In this document: piece by piece, positions 9,874 through 19,934 of the stretch
How positions within the stretch are numbered: the stretch's first letter is position 1
How the letters are laid out: the number at the start of each line of letters is the position of its first letter
DNA from: Desertifilum tharense IPPAS B-1220
GTDB lineage: Bacteria > Cyanobacteriota > Cyanobacteriia > Cyanobacteriales > Desertifilaceae
Length of the DNA stretch: 64,000 nt
Assembly: GCF_001746915.1 (NCBI RefSeq)
Contig: NZ_MJGC01000041.1
Span: forward strand, 124,001-188,000
Direction of reading: 5' to 3'
The notes under the pieces: model-generated
What the model was told of the DNA's origin: nothing
Databases searched by the model: none
Seen by the model: only the letters and a program-made list of their open reading frames with translations
Position numbers and translations under genes: made by a program

Positions 9874-10499
9874 GTATGTTACTTACATCCTCCATTTAGC
9901 GAACCTAGTTTGCTGGCCCGGTTTGAGCCGAACGAGCAAGGCTTTAGCAATTGCAGCATTAAAAAATTGGATGTTTACTAATAGATTGAGCTGGAAATTG
10001 TGTAGATAGAAAAAGTCAGGTCTCACGTAAAATGAGCTACGCAAGTCCTGAAGGCTTAATTTCCCAAGTTTAGCTCCATAAGGCAAGATAAAATCCAGCT
10101 CTCTAGAAGTAATAAACAACTTACCGGCTTTGGAGAGTTCGCTTCTCTAACTCAAGAGGTAGATTCAGATAAAACTCAATTGTTAAGGAGGATACTCGCA
10201 AGGCAAAACAGAAGCCGACATTTTTCTCAACATTTCTTTATAAGAACTACAACAAAATTAAGCGGTCGAGATTTTATATTGTGAAAGTCTCATGCTATTG
10301 TCGGTTGAGTCTTGCGAAGCTCAACAATAGCTAGGTTTGTGCTGGGTTCCGTCCCTTAACTCAACCAACGCAACTCTCCTTGTTCGTGTCATTACATTCA
10401 GATTTCACTGAAAACCCCACCGTAGGATAGAGAGCAAAACAGACGGATTCAATAAAGGTTAATGAGATAAAGAGCTTCTTTGATTAAGGTCGATGTGCC
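9874..10499. other. Non-coding upstream region of psaB
   Basis: These 626 bases separate psaB (minus) from the small gene at 10500 (plus) and must hold both promoters. An ORF at 9883-10119 on the minus strand has no recognisable features and runs into the psaB leader. A hairpin is annotated at 10294-10331. GAATCAATAAAGG near 10450 precedes the plus-strand gene. No psaA or photosystem small gene is present. Confidence 0.7.
10294..10331. promoter_or_regulatory. Bulged hairpin upstream of psaB
   Basis: GCTATTG (10294-10300) pairs with CAATAGC (10325-10331) and TTGAG (10305-10309) with CTCAA (10320-10324). A 4-base bulge TCGG lies on the left side and the loop has 10 bases. No T-run follows, so it is more likely an RNA or regulatory structure than a terminator. 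Function unknown. Confidence 0.5.
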
Positions 10500-10763
10500 G
10501 TGTTACACCTTCTCTGTTTTACAGTTACTTGGATTGCCATCCTAGGCTTTTTGTGGAGTACCTTTGTGTCCTTCAAAAAAGGCGTTACTCACGTTAAAAC
10601 CCTGCATCAGATTCCGTGCGCCCGGTGTCAGTTTTTTACCGGCAGTTATTATCTGAAATGCACCATTCACCCTCAGATTGCTTTAACTGAAGAAGCGCTC
10701 TCCTGTACAGATTATTGCGAACGTTGCGATCGCAATAGCTACTCCTCAGCGCGATCGCACTAA
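10500..10763 (+). CDS. Small conserved cyanobacterial protein with a membrane anchor and cysteine motif
   Basis: An 87-residue protein with a hydrophobic N-terminal span (about residues 2-24) and a cytoplasmic-type tail. The tail carries PCARCQFFTGSYYLKCTIHP and later CTDYCERC. The CxxC...C...C arrangement suggests metal binding or redox chemistry. I recognise the pattern (HQIPCxRCxFFTGxxxLKCTVHP) from hypothetical proteins in many cyanobacteria, but no function is established. The start is GTG at 10500; no in-frame ATG fits. It stands alone between the psaB leader and the convergent gene at 10799. Confidence 0.72.
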   Translation: MLHLLCFTVTWIAILGFLWSTFVSFKKGVTHVKTLHQIPCARCQFFTGSYYLKCTIHPQIALTEEALSCTDYCERCDRNSYSSARSH

Positions 10764-10798
10764 AACCGAGGGGATGCGAACAGACATCCCCTCAGCCT

Positions 10799-11341
10799 CT
10801 AGGATGCGTAGATGCTCCAATCTTGGATCTGCTCCCCAAAAACCCCCTCCGCCTGACTCAACTGATCGGCAGTTTCTTCCACAAAAACGAGATAATCGCC
10901 TTGGTTGAGATGTTCGCCATAGGCATTCACTTGCGCTTCCGGGATGCCTAAATCGCCAAGGGCCTGCTCAATTTGATGGGCAGCTAAAGCGCTTGCGCCT
11001 TGTCCTCCGAGGGTTGCCACCAAAGCCGTCGCTAAAGATCCGGCGGCCACCACAGGCCCCACCCCAGGAATGGCCAGACTGGTTAAACCGAGCATAACCG
11101 TCCCAAAAGCGCCCGCACTCGCAGCATTCGCCACCGCCGAAGTGGCGCTTTCCACCTTCGTCTCGCCAATGCGATCGCTAACTTCTGCGCCTCCCACTTG
11201 CTTATCGGGATCGGCATCTTTCCCAATCACAGAAACATTCTCCATTGGGAAACCCGCGCTTTGCAATTCTTGCAGCGCCTCTTGGGTGGTTTGAGCATCC
11301 GAAAAAACTCCAATCGCTCGTTGTTGCTGACGATCGCTCAC
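10799..11341 (-). CDS. General stress protein 17M-like protein
   Basis: A 180-residue protein. Residues 8-42 (AIGVFSDAQTTQEALQEL, then MENVSVIGKDAD) match the general-stress-protein 17M-like fold, a small ferredoxin-like domain. A glycine/alanine-rich hydrophobic middle (about residues 70-125) could insert in or lie on a membrane. A second alpha/beta stretch at 125-165 (ALGDLGIPEAQVNAYGEHL, GDYLVFVEE) resembles a repeat of the first. Members are often stress induced; the molecular role is unknown. It is a single gene. Confidence 0.75.
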   Translation of the reverse strand: MSDRQQQRAIGVFSDAQTTQEALQELQSAGFPMENVSVIGKDADPDKQVGGAEVSDRIGETKVESATSAVANAASAGAFGTVMLGLTSLAIPGVGPVVAAGSLATALVATLGGQGASALAAHQIEQALGDLGIPEAQVNAYGEHLNQGDYLVFVEETADQLSQAEGVFGEQIQDWSIYAS

Positions 11342-11492
11342 AATTTTGGCTCCTGTTTCAGGTTGAATTAGAGCCAGTGTAGAAACAGACGCCTCTAGAT
11401 TACCTCATACTCAAAGAGAGCGATCGCCCCCAGAACGTTATCCCCAAGGGAGGATCTTATAGGGTTAAGGAATTGTAGCGAATTGAACAATT

Positions 11493-12356
11493 TCAGGGAT
11501 TAGCATTGGGGTCGCGATTCCACACCACAATCATCGTGCCAATACTGCCCTTCGTGGGAACCAAATTGAGATACCCCAACACCACCCCATCCTTATTTAG
11601 AGAGTAAACCTCACCCCCACCATACTCGCCTTGAGCGATCGCGCTCATCCCGCTACTGTGTAAATCCGGTTCCAGCACCTCCTCCAGCACCCGATCCGGC
11701 TTTTTCAACGAAATCCACTGAATCCGATTAATGCCCGCCCGCTTCACCGGATCGCCCTCAGTGGCAAGACTTTCCGGCGTAAAGAACAACTCCGGTTGAG
11801 CAAACAAATTAGCATCCACCAACTCATCCGGGTTCGCCTCCACATCGCCAAACACCCCCTTGAATGCCGCCGTCATATCCGGTGAAGGTTCCGGCGTTGG
11901 CGTTTCCTCAACCTTGGCGATCTCTTCTGAAGCGTCCGAACTTGCTTCTACCGTCTCCTCAACTTCAGGTGAATCCTCCGCTGACCCCTTCTGCTCCTTC
12001 TCCTCCTGCTGCTTCGCCTCTGGAGTCGGTTCGGGCGTTGGTTCTTCAAGGGGTGCAGGTGGCGGGGGTGCCAGCGCGGGCGACGGTGCAGGCGGGGGGG
12101 GACTTGCCGCAGCCACTTTCGGCGGGGGTTGAACCGCAGGTGTTGGCGAAGGCTGCGTCGGGGCCAACAATTGCGCTAACTTCACAGGTTCCTCTACTGG
12201 CAGCGTTTCCGTCACTTCCTCCTCTGGGGGAGGAGACGGTAAAGGAATCAGCAAAAACGCCCAATGCAACCCCATCGATAGATACAACATCGGACGATAG
12301 AGCATCTGAACTCCTGGAGGTAAACCCTTCTTTTTATCCAAAACGCCCATTGACAT
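11493..12356 (-). CDS. Proline-rich TonB-like membrane protein at the end of the pst operon
   Basis: About 287 residues from the ATG at 12356 ([17 protein letters not shown]). A single hydrophobic segment (about residues 20-38, [17 protein letters not shown]) is followed by PPPEEE, a long Pro/Glu/Ala spacer (about 45-165), and a C-terminal globular part with [19 protein letters not shown] and [12 protein letters not shown]. This is the layout of a TonB-like periplasm-spanning protein. The gene starts inside the last 23 bases of pstB, so it is probably translated from the same mRNA. I do not recognise a named family. A periplasmic partner role for phosphate uptake is only an inference. Confidence 0.75.
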   Translation of the reverse strand: MSMGVLDKKKGLPPGVQMLYRPMLYLSMGLHWAFLLIPLPSPPPEEEVTETLPVEEPVKLAQLLAPTQPSPTPAVQPPPKVAAASPPPPAPSPALAPPPPAPLEEPTPEPTPEAKQQEEKEQKGSAEDSPEVEETVEASSDASEEIAKVEETPTPEPSPDMTAAFKGVFGDVEANPDELVDANLFAQPELFFTPESLATEGDPVKRAGINRIQWISLKKPDRVLEEVLEPDLHSSGMSAIAQGEYGGGEVYSLNKDGVVLGYLNLVPTKGSIGTMIVVWNRDPNANP

Positions 12357-13131
12357 AATCTGCGGTTTGTTGTTGTGCCGGATTCGTAAAAATCTTCTTC
12401 GTCTCGTCAAACTCCACCATTTCCCCCAAATACATGAAGGCGGTGTAATCCGAAATCCGAGCCGCTTGCTGCATACTGTGCGTCACAATCAGAATCGTCA
12501 CCTGGTCTTTGAGTTGGCTAATCAACTCCTCAATACTGGCGGTGGCGATGGGATCGAGAGCAGAAGTGGGTTCATCAAACAAAATCATTTCTGGGTCAGT
12601 CGCCAAAGCGCGGGCAATACAGAGACGCTGTTGCTGACCGCCAGAAAGCGCATAGGCAGGTTGATTGAGGCGATCTTTGACTTCATCCCATAAGGCGGCA
12701 TTGCGTAGGGCGAACTCTACCTTGTCATCGACATCATTACGCCGAGAGATCCCCCGCACGCGCAACCCATAGGCAACATTTTCATAAATGGATTTGGGAA
12801 ACGGGTTCGGGCGTTGAAACACCATACCGATCCGCATCCGCAACTCAATTGGATCGACGCGCCGACTGAGAATATTATGCTTTTCGGAATCTAACCAAAT
12901 TTCCCCTTCATAGCGGTTATCGGGGTAAAGGTCGTGCAAGCGGTTAAAGCAGCGCAATAGGGTGGTTTTACCGCAACCCGACGGCCCAATTAAGGCTGTT
13001 ACCCATTTTTTAGCAACGCCTAAACTGACGCTTTTGAGAATTTGGTTAGAACCGTAGTAAAAGCTGAGATTTTTGACTTCAGCTTTGAAGGTGAGGGCGA
13101 GGGGAGAGGGAGGGGTTTTTTGTTCTACCAT
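12334..13131 (-). CDS. pstB: Phosphate ABC transporter ATP-binding protein (PstB)
   Basis: A 265-residue ABC ATPase that powers high-affinity phosphate uptake. Walker A is GPSGCGKTT (about residues 50-58), the Q-loop lies near VFQRPNPFP, the signature is [16 protein letters not shown] and Walker B is [13 protein letters not shown], with the switch histidine in [23 protein letters not shown] is typical of PstB. It overlaps pstA by 7 bases and the downstream TonB-like gene by 23, so the operon is tight. Confidence 0.97.
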   Translation of the reverse strand: MVEQKTPPSPLALTFKAEVKNLSFYYGSNQILKSVSLGVAKKWVTALIGPSGCGKTTLLRCFNRLHDLYPDNRYEGEIWLDSEKHNILSRRVDPIELRMRIGMVFQRPNPFPKSIYENVAYGLRVRGISRRNDVDDKVEFALRNAALWDEVKDRLNQPAYALSGGQQQRLCIARALATDPEMILFDEPTSALDPIATASIEELISQLKDQVTILIVTHSMQQAARISDYTAFMYLGEMVEFDETKKIFTNPAQQQTADYVNGRFG

Positions 13132-14057
13132 TTGATACCTTGACGCAGACGATAGCGCAGATAAATTGCAATGCCGTTCATGATTAAGGTCATGCCAATT
13201 AACACCACCCCGGCGGCGGCGGCGTTGAGTTGAAATTCAGGATCGGGACGAGACACCCAGTTAAACATCTGGATGGGCATGACAGTAAAGGGGGCTTGCA
13301 GCCAATTCCAAGAGAGATAGGGGAATTCGCTTTTAAAAGGGGAGTCGGGTAAGAAGGCGATGAAGGTGAGCGCGCCGATGGTGATTAAGGGGGCAGTTTC
13401 GCCGATGGCTCTAGCAAGTCCAATAATGGCTCCGGTTAAAATGCTGCCGGTGGCGTAGGGGAGGATATGATCCCAAATCATCTGCCATTTGCTGGCACCG
13501 AGGGCATAAGCGGCTTCTCGCAGGCTGTTGGGGATGGCTCGCAGGGATTCGCGGGTGGTAACGATGATCACGGGGAGGATCAGCAGGGCGAGGGTTAACC
13601 CGGCGGTGAGGATGCTTTCTCCGAGGTTGAGTTTGTAGACAAATAAACCGAGGGCGAGGAGTCCGTAGACGATGGAGGGAACGCCTGCAAGGTTGGTGAC
13701 GTTGATTTCAATCAAGTCTGCCAGCCAGTTTTTCCGGGCGTATTCTTCGAGGTAAATACCGGAGGCGATGCCGATGGGGATGGCGGCGATCGCCGTTACG
13801 AACATAATTAAACTACTGCCCACCCATGCGGATAATATTCCGGCTTCTTCCGGGCGACGCCCCGGAAAGGAGAGGAAGAAGGCGGGCGATAATCTCGGCC
13901 AGCCTTGGATGACCAGTTGTCCAACCAAGGCGAGGAGGGTGATAATGCCAACCAGGATGGAAAGCAAACCAGCGATCGCAAACAGGCGATTCCACAGTTG
14001 ATTGCGATCGACTATCTTTTGATAGGGAGATTCGGATTCGGGTGCTGGATGCATCAT
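13125..14057 (-). CDS. pstA: Phosphate ABC transporter permease (PstA)
   Basis: About 310 residues from the ATG at 14057 ([13 protein letters not shown]). The reading frame is open further upstream, but that part is the shadow of pstC. An inner-membrane channel subunit paired with PstC, it has about six spans and the permease EAA-type loop [21 protein letters not shown] near residue 210. The stop-to-start gap to pstC is 5 bases, and it overlaps pstB by 7. Confidence 0.96.
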   Translation of the reverse strand: MMHPAPESESPYQKIVDRNQLWNRLFAIAGLLSILVGIITLLALVGQLVIQGWPRLSPAFFLSFPGRRPEEAGILSAWVGSSLIMFVTAIAAIPIGIASGIYLEEYARKNWLADLIEINVTNLAGVPSIVYGLLALGLFVYKLNLGESILTAGLTLALLILPVIIVTTRESLRAIPNSLREAAYALGASKWQMIWDHILPYATGSILTGAIIGLARAIGETAPLITIGALTFIAFLPDSPFKSEFPYLSWNWLQAPFTVMPIQMFNWVSRPDPEFQLNAAAAGVVLIGMTLIMNGIAIYLRYRLRQGIKW

Positions 14058-14062
14058 CGGTT

Positions 14063-14992
14063 TTAGTAAATCTCGCGATAGCGTTTGCTCAGGAAATGAC
14101 CCGCAATGTTGAAACCGAGGGTGAGCAGAACCAGGGTGAGGCCTGCGGCGAAAATGGTTTGATATTCTAGGCTGCCGTGGGGTAAGTCGCCTAAACTGAC
14201 TTGGACGATATAGGCGGTAATGGTGGCAGCAGATTCGGTGGGGTTCCAGGTGAGTTTGGGTTCTAACCCGGCTGCGATCGCTACAATCATGGTTTCGCCA
14301 ACTGCCCTGGAAATCCCTAAAATATAAGCTGAGAAAATCCCGGAAATGGCTGCTGGGTAAACGACTCGCCACGCGGTTTGCCATTTTGTCGCCCCCATTG
14401 CATAGGAGCCTTCGCGCAACCCAACCGGAACCGCTCGCATGGCATCTTCGCTAATGGAACTAATAAAGGGAAGAATCATAATGCCCATGACTAAGCCCGC
14501 GCTTAACATATTGAATCCCGGCAAATTGGGCAAAATTTTCTGTAAAAGTGGGGTGACAAATAGAAATGCAAAATAGCCATAAACAACGGTAGGAATTCCA
14601 GCGAGAAGCTCTAGACCCGGTTTAATAATTTCTCGGATTTGGGGGGTGACAAATTCGCTGAGATAAATGGCGGCCATTGTGCCGAGGGGAATCGCCACAG
14701 CCAGCGCTACCGCCGTTGTTACTAAGGTGCCTGAGACTAAGGGCAAAATGCCATAATGAGCATCTGCAAATAAGGGCGTCCATTGCGTGCTGGTGAGAAA
14801 TTCCAAAATTGAAACTTCTTGAAAAAAGGCAACAGATTCGCTGACCAATGTAAAAATAATGGCAATCATGGTGGCAATAGAAGAAGTTGCCGCCAATAAC
14901 AGCACCAATTCAATCAATCTTTCGCGGATCTCGCGAGCTGTACGGCTAGAAATATAACGTTTTCTGGGTAATTCAAGTTTTAAGCGATCCAT
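14063..14992 (-). CDS. pstC: Phosphate ABC transporter permease (PstC)
   Basis: About 309 residues from the ATG at 14992 (MDRLKLELPRKRY). A TTG 12 bases upstream is an alternative start. It forms the phosphate channel with PstA. A first membrane span at about 30-55 is followed by a periplasmic loop and five more spans. REGSYAMGATKWQTAWRVVYP near residue 200 is the ATPase-coupling loop. pstS lies upstream, separated by a 275-base spacer with a hairpin. Confidence 0.96.
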   Translation of the reverse strand: MDRLKLELPRKRYISSRTAREIRERLIELVLLLAATSSIATMIAIIFTLVSESVAFFQEVSILEFLTSTQWTPLFADAHYGILPLVSGTLVTTAVALAVAIPLGTMAAIYLSEFVTPQIREIIKPGLELLAGIPTVVYGYFAFLFVTPLLQKILPNLPGFNMLSAGLVMGIMILPFISSISEDAMRAVPVGLREGSYAMGATKWQTAWRVVYPAAISGIFSAYILGISRAVGETMIVAIAAGLEPKLTWNPTESAATITAYIVQVSLGDLPHGSLEYQTIFAAGLTLVLLTLGFNIAGHFLSKRYREIY

Positions 14993-15198
14993 GTTTATCG
15001 ACAAGTCAATGAAAAAGCAAGTCTCAGTTTAAATATGCAACAGAGAGCGAAAAGACTAGGCGGTGAATGTTGAATATCAGTCAGTGGTGTTTATTGGTTG
15101 CCCATTCTTTGATTTCTATAGTTCTTTTGGGAGCCACCCGCAGACAAACTAGAAAGACGGGTTGATGGTTCAATCTTTCTCTATCAAAATCTGAAATA

Positions 15199-15235
15199 AC
15201 GATTAGCAACTAACCCAGCGCTAACTGCTAATCGT
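15199..15235 (-). promoter_or_regulatory. Stem-loop between pstS and pstC
   Basis: A perfect 10-bp inverted repeat, ACGATTAGCA (15199-15208) and TGCTAATCGT (15226-15235), with a 17-base loop. It begins about 33 bases after the pstS stop. There is no T-run on the transcript strand. Such hairpins often stabilise the mRNA of a binding-protein gene or partly stop transcription, giving more PstS than PstCAB. Confidence 0.65.
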
Positions 15236-15267
15236 CAACCTTACTCTCTCAAAACTAACCCATGAAA

Positions 15268-16299
15268 TTACTGTCTCGCTTCGCGCGCCAACAGTTCTTC
15301 AATGCGTAAACCAACTTGATTTTCTCCGCCAAAAACCGTTCCGAGTTTGCGGTTTTTGAAATGATCGGCTGCTAGAGTATATGCCCGCGCCGGAAGCGGT
15401 ACATACTTCACTTCAGTCACTAACCGAGGCGCATTGCTCAGGTAATATTCTACAAAAGCCTTCACTTCAGGACGACTTGCAGATTTAGCGCTCACGTAAA
15501 TAAAAATTGGGCGAGATAGCGGCGAATAGCTGCCATTTTCAACCGTTTGTCGGGAAGGCGCAACCGGCCCATTCCCGCCATCAATTGCTACAGCTTTCAA
15601 ACGGCTTTTGTTTGCTTCGTAATAGGCGAAACCAAAATAACCCAAAGCATTGCGATCGCGCGAAACACCTTGGACTAGCACGTTATCATCTTCGCTGGGG
15701 GTAAAATCAGTCCGACTCGACTTAGATTTGCCAACAATCGCCTCAGTAAAGTAGTCAAACGTACCAGAGTCAGCCCCCGGTGCAAATAACTTCAAAGGCG
15801 CATTGGGGTAATTAGAACGGACTTGATTCCAATTCGTAATTTTACCTTGGGCCGCAGGTTCCCACATTTTCTTGAGGTCTGCAACTGTCATGCTAGTTGC
15901 CCAAGTGTTTTGGGGGTGGACAACCACCGTTAAAGCGTCATAAGCTACAGGAAGTTCGATATACTGGACGCCTGCTGCACGGCAGGCTTCCATTTCTGAC
16001 TTAGAAATCGGTCGAGACGCATTAGAAATATCGGTTTCACCCGCACAGAATTTCTTGAAACCGCCACCCGTTCCAGAAATCCCAACGGTGACTCGCACCG
16101 AACCTCTTCTCGTCTTTTGAAAGTCTTCCGCAACCGCCTCTGTCACCGGAAAAACCGTGCTAGAACCATCAATTTTAACGGTGCTAGGACTCTGAGAACG
16201 CACAGCAGGGACGGATAATCCGACAGTAGCAGCAGTCAGTACCGCTGCACTGACCGCTGTTAAGCGATTCAGCTTAAACTTCAGCCCATTCGCCATCAT
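15268..16299 (-). CDS. pstS: Periplasmic phosphate-binding protein (PstS)
   Basis: A 343-residue substrate-binding protein that feeds phosphate to PstCAB. A signal peptide (about residues 1-35, [24 protein letters not shown]) is followed by [40 protein letters not shown] and [17 protein letters not shown] are typical phosphate-contact loops. Two ATG codons open it (16299, 16296), with GGAG about 11 bases before. The 250-base upstream region contains CTTTAACC- and CTTAATTT-like octamers on the transcript strand. They could be part of a Pho box, but I cannot confirm the spacing. Confidence 0.95.
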   Translation of the reverse strand: MMANGLKFKLNRLTAVSAAVLTAATVGLSVPAVRSQSPSTVKIDGSSTVFPVTEAVAEDFQKTRRGSVRVTVGISGTGGGFKKFCAGETDISNASRPISKSEMEACRAAGVQYIELPVAYDALTVVVHPQNTWATSMTVADLKKMWEPAAQGKITNWNQVRSNYPNAPLKLFAPGADSGTFDYFTEAIVGKSKSSRTDFTPSEDDNVLVQGVSRDRNALGYFGFAYYEANKSRLKAVAIDGGNGPVAPSRQTVENGSYSPLSRPIFIYVSAKSASRPEVKAFVEYYLSNAPRLVTEVKYVPLPARAYTLAADHFKNRKLGTVFGGENQVGLRIEELLAREARQ

Positions 16300-16549
16300 A
16301 ACGACTTGCTCCAGGACGCTTAAATTGAGATTGAGATAGTCCCAATCAAGAATACCCAGCCAAGATTAAGACGCGAGAAACGGAATGGGCAGATAAATTA
16401 AGAAATGATTGTGGCTTGGTTAAAGAAAGTGGAGTTGTTTGAGAAAAAGTTTGAGGGGATACTCTTTCAGGATATATCAAGAAAAATTGCTAAATCCTAG
16501 CCTAAACCAACACCGTCGATCCTTACTCCCTCCCTAGGCAGAAACCCTG

Positions 16550-18622
16550 TTAAAAAGGGATATCTTCCTCATCCTCATCTGGATCGTCTATCGCTTCTGA
16601 TTCCTGCATTTTTCCGTTGAGATAGAGTGTAGGTGCAACAGTCGATTGTTCTATCCCCCCCGGTTCTCGATTCAGTTCAATCACCTCACCTTTAAAAAAC
16701 TCTGCAAAATTTTTCGCGACTTGCAAGACTTGCTCAGAATCAACGGGAGCTAAATTAGAAACAACAGGTTCTTGCACCTGAGTCAGGGAAGACTCAGAAC
16801 TCACTTCAACCTTCAAAATCGGTTGCGCGACAGGAGGCGAACTCACCTCAGCAGAGAAAGCTGGCTGGCTGGAAAGCGTCTTTGGAGAAGGTTCTGGCGG
16901 TTGACTTTCCACGATCTGAGGTGTTTGGGGTGGGGGTTCAACCGCATCCTTGGGTTGAGAGCGTTGCGAGTGCGTAGCGGGAGATCCTTTTGTCGATCCC
17001 ATCGCCGATACATACAGAACGGTTACAGGCGAGTGGAGAACCTTCTCAAAGGCTTGTACAATTTGACTTTCTCTTTCTTTGGCTGCTTTTCGGATTGCAG
17101 GAGCCTCAATTTGAATCTGCACTCGCCCATTTTTGCAACTTAACAAGCGACCATGTTGACTGAGTAGTGCTTTGGTTGAGTAAAACTCAAAGCAATCTAG
17201 CGCTTGTTCCCATAAGGCTTGTAAGTCCTCAGCATCCTCAGTTTCGCTTGAACTTGCGACCGGTTGCGGATCGGGGACAACCACCGGAGGGTCTGCGGGT
17301 TCCGGTTCCGCCGTCGGTACAGGCTGCGGGCTTTCTAAAGGGGGAGGGGGCGCAACTGGGGGGGCAGGTACGGGGGAAGGTGCAGGGGAAACTGTGGCGG
17401 TTCTAGGGCTTTCCTTGCCGTTCTGGGGGGCGGTTTGAGGGGGTGGCGAGAGGGTGCTTTGCTTGGGGGCAGTTTGAGGGGGTTGCGAGAGCGGGCTTTG
17501 CTTGCCGTTTTGGGGCGGTTGCGAGAGGGGAAGAGCCGATCGCAATAATCCCAATAGCGTCACTTCTAACCACAGACGCGGTTGAGTGGTATTTTTAATC
17601 TGGACTTCGCTGGTTTTGAGGTGTTGCTGGCTGTGGAGAATTTCGCTAACAGTCCAGTGTTGGGCGCATTCGCACAAACTCGCCCAGGTTGCAGGGGTGA
17701 GGGCGACTAAGGCGGAACTTTGCGGCGAACTTTTGGCGATCAGCAAGTCGCGATAGAAGCTGACTAGATTTTGCAATACTACTAGGGGTTCTCGACCGCG
17801 ATCGAGGATGGAACGGATAACAGTAATGACTTGCGTTCCCTCATCGGAGGCGATCGCCTTCAGCAGTTCTAGCAAATCTCGTTCGGGAACTGAACCGACT
17901 AAATCCCAAACTTTTTCTGGGGTTACTTCTTCTGAGAGCAAGCTGAGTTGATCGAGCAAGCTTTCGGCGTCTCGCAGTCCCCCTTGGGAAATTTGCGCCA
18001 CGAGCATCAGTGCTTCGGGGGTAATCTCAATTTGTTCTTTGCTCGCAATATTCCCTAGGTGGCGCACCATTGGTTCTAGGGGAATGCGGCGAAAGTCAAA
18101 CCGCTGACAGCGAGAGATAATTGTGGGAAGTACGCGCTGCGGATCGGTGGTGGCTAGCACAAACACAACCCGATCTGGCGGTTCTTCTAAGGTTTTCAGT
18201 AGCGCGTTGAAGCTGGCGGTACTGAGCATATGCACTTCATCAAGGACATATATCTTATAACGACATTGCACGGGCGCAAACTGGGCGCGTTCGATCAACT
18301 CTCGGATGTTATCGACTCCGGTATTGCTGGCGGCGTCAATTTCAATCACATCTAGGGATGAGCCGTTGGTGATGGCTTTGCAGGTTTCGCACTGTCCGCA
18401 CGGATCGGGGGTTGGCTGACCGCTAGATAAGCAGTTGAGCGATTTTGCCAAAATGCGAGCGCTGGAGGTTTTCCCCGTTCCTCTAGGGCCAGCAAATAGG
18501 TACGCTGGGGCAATTTTGTCTTGCTGGAGCGCGTTGGTTAGGGTGGTCGCGATCGCTTCTTGACCCACTAAATCGCGGAAGCGCTGAGGACGATATTTAT
18601 GATGGAGGGGTTCGTAAGTCAT
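16550..18622 (-). CDS. dnaX: DNA polymerase III subunit gamma/tau (DnaX)
   Basis: A 690-residue clamp-loader ATPase. Walker A GPRGTGKTSSARILAKSLNC lies near residue 45, a four-cysteine zinc module (CLSSGQPTPDPCGQCETC) at about 64-81, DEVHMLS near 127 and ISRCQRF near 168. After the collar domain comes a long Pro/Gln-rich linker (about 375-450) and a tau-type C-terminus ending DPDEDEEDIPF. No intein interrupts the Walker motif and I see no clear frameshift signal. It stands alone, divergent from the TPR gene. Confidence 0.95.
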   Translation of the reverse strand: MTYEPLHHKYRPQRFRDLVGQEAIATTLTNALQQDKIAPAYLFAGPRGTGKTSSARILAKSLNCLSSGQPTPDPCGQCETCKAITNGSSLDVIEIDAASNTGVDNIRELIERAQFAPVQCRYKIYVLDEVHMLSTASFNALLKTLEEPPDRVVFVLATTDPQRVLPTIISRCQRFDFRRIPLEPMVRHLGNIASKEQIEITPEALMLVAQISQGGLRDAESLLDQLSLLSEEVTPEKVWDLVGSVPERDLLELLKAIASDEGTQVITVIRSILDRGREPLVVLQNLVSFYRDLLIAKSSPQSSALVALTPATWASLCECAQHWTVSEILHSQQHLKTSEVQIKNTTQPRLWLEVTLLGLLRSALPLSQPPQNGKQSPLSQPPQTAPKQSTLSPPPQTAPQNGKESPRTATVSPAPSPVPAPPVAPPPPLESPQPVPTAEPEPADPPVVVPDPQPVASSSETEDAEDLQALWEQALDCFEFYSTKALLSQHGRLLSCKNGRVQIQIEAPAIRKAAKERESQIVQAFEKVLHSPVTVLYVSAMGSTKGSPATHSQRSQPKDAVEPPPQTPQIVESQPPEPSPKTLSSQPAFSAEVSSPPVAQPILKVEVSSESSLTQVQEPVVSNLAPVDSEQVLQVAKNFAEFFKGEVIELNREPGGIEQSTVAPTLYLNGKMQESEAIDDPDEDEEDIPF

Positions 18623-18802
18623 AAGCGTAAGTTGACGTGCAGACCGTACCTAAAGCGCAGACTCTTAATCTTAAAGGAGGATGGGAATTAAACTTGCTCT
18701 ACTAGCCTAGGAGATTTTGCCCCTTTGTGCTGAATTTTTCGCCAACAATTTTCTGACGCGGCTTGAGTACAATCGGGATAGGCGAAATAAAGGGAGAATC
18801 AG

Positions 18803-19909
18803 ATGTTTAGGCGGATTTTGCAAGCAGTTTCCCGTTTTTTTCAGGGTTTGTTTGGGAAAGTCTTGGGGAAACCCTCAGCCGATCTTGAGCCAAACCATCC
18901 CCCCTTAGAAGAAAGCGACTATGAATTTTTATATCTGCAACTGCTCGAACGGGTGCATCAAGGGTGGGATGCGTATCGAATTAAACCTTATCTAGAATCT
19001 TTATTAGAACGCAGTAGCGAAGCCCAATGGGTGGCTTGGGTGCAACGGTTTGGCGATCGCCTCCTGGCTTCGAGTTCCCCTAACCCGGAACTCGCCTCGC
19101 GGATGTTTAAGCTGGGAACCCTGGATACGGGGGAGTTGGGGAAGGTTTCTCAAGAGTACGCCAATCAACTTTTAAGCCAAAATCCGGTCGTTCCCCAGGA
19201 GTTTATTCCGCCTAGCGAAGAGGTGCAAACTTTATTTGAGCAAGGCAATCAGCAGTATAGCCAAGGATTATACCAAGCGGCGATCGCGTCTTACGATCGG
19301 GCGATCGCGCTTCGACCCGACTTAGGCGAAATTTGGACAAACCGGGGGTTAGCCCTCAATCAACTGCAACAATACGAAGAAGCCTTAGCCAATTATGACC
19401 GCGCCCTAGCTCTTAAGCCCGATTTTTACACGGCTTTGAGCAATCGCGGCATGACCTTAAAAAATTTAGGACGCTATCAAGAGGCTTTATTCAGCTACGA
19501 TCGGGCGATTACGGCTTATCCCGATTTCTTCGATCCGTGGTTGAATCGCGGTAATATCTTGATGGCGCTCAAGGAGTACCAAGAGGCGATCGCGTCTTAC
19601 GATCGGGCGATCGCTCTGCAAATCGACCGGATCGAACCTTGGCTAGCCAAAGCTAACCTATTAACCTACATTCGCTCCTACGAAGCCGCGATCGCCATGT
19701 GGGATAAAGTCTTATCGATGCAACCCGATAATGCGGTTGCTTGGACCAGGCGAGGGGGATGTTTATTCTATCTCGAACGCTACCCAGAAGCCGTAGAATC
19801 CTGCGACAAAGCTTTAAACATTGAATCGTCCAATGAAGAAGCCATGTCTTTTCGCAGCAAGTCCCTAGTCAAAATTAGCGCCCGCAATGCTGAAGAAACG
19901 TCAGAATAA
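18803..19909 (+). CDS. Tetratricopeptide repeat protein
   Basis: A 368-residue protein. Residues 1-25 are basic and amphipathic (MFRRILQAVSRFFQGLFGKV), suggesting peripheral membrane contact. Residues 35-130 form a helical domain of unknown family. From about 145 onward lie at least five TPR units of 34 residues, each with the pattern YQAAIASYDRAIALRPDLGE or YEEALANYDRALALKPD. HIP1 octamers recur at the same place in successive repeats. TPRs mediate protein contacts; the partner is unknown. The Uma2 gene follows 25 bases later. Confidence 0.9.
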   Translation: MFRRILQAVSRFFQGLFGKVLGKPSADLEPNHPPLEESDYEFLYLQLLERVHQGWDAYRIKPYLESLLERSSEAQWVAWVQRFGDRLLASSSPNPELASRMFKLGTLDTGELGKVSQEYANQLLSQNPVVPQEFIPPSEEVQTLFEQGNQQYSQGLYQAAIASYDRAIALRPDLGEIWTNRGLALNQLQQYEEALANYDRALALKPDFYTALSNRGMTLKNLGRYQEALFSYDRAITAYPDFFDPWLNRGNILMALKEYQEAIASYDRAIALQIDRIEPWLAKANLLTYIRSYEAAIAMWDKVLSMQPDNAVAWTRRGGCLFYLERYPEAVESCDKALNIESSNEEAMSFRSKSLVKISARNAEETSE

Positions 19910-19934
19910 AGTCACGGGCCGAAAGTAAGCTGAT

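Noticed and set aside
9883..10119. Minus-strand ORF of 78 codons before psaB
   Set aside because: No similarity to PsaA, an ordinary composition for non-coding sequence, and it lies in the psaB leader.
11860..12358. Ser/Pro-rich plus-strand ORFs opposite the TonB-like gene
   Set aside because: Mirror of the Pro/Glu spacer; no start context or family.
13125..14384. Long N-terminal extension of PstA
   Set aside because: The extra 109 codons overlap pstC in another frame and have no membrane-protein character; the ATG at 14057 fits.
16550..18622. Intein or programmed frameshift in dnaX
   Set aside because: Walker A is continuous and I found no clear slippery run with a following hairpin.
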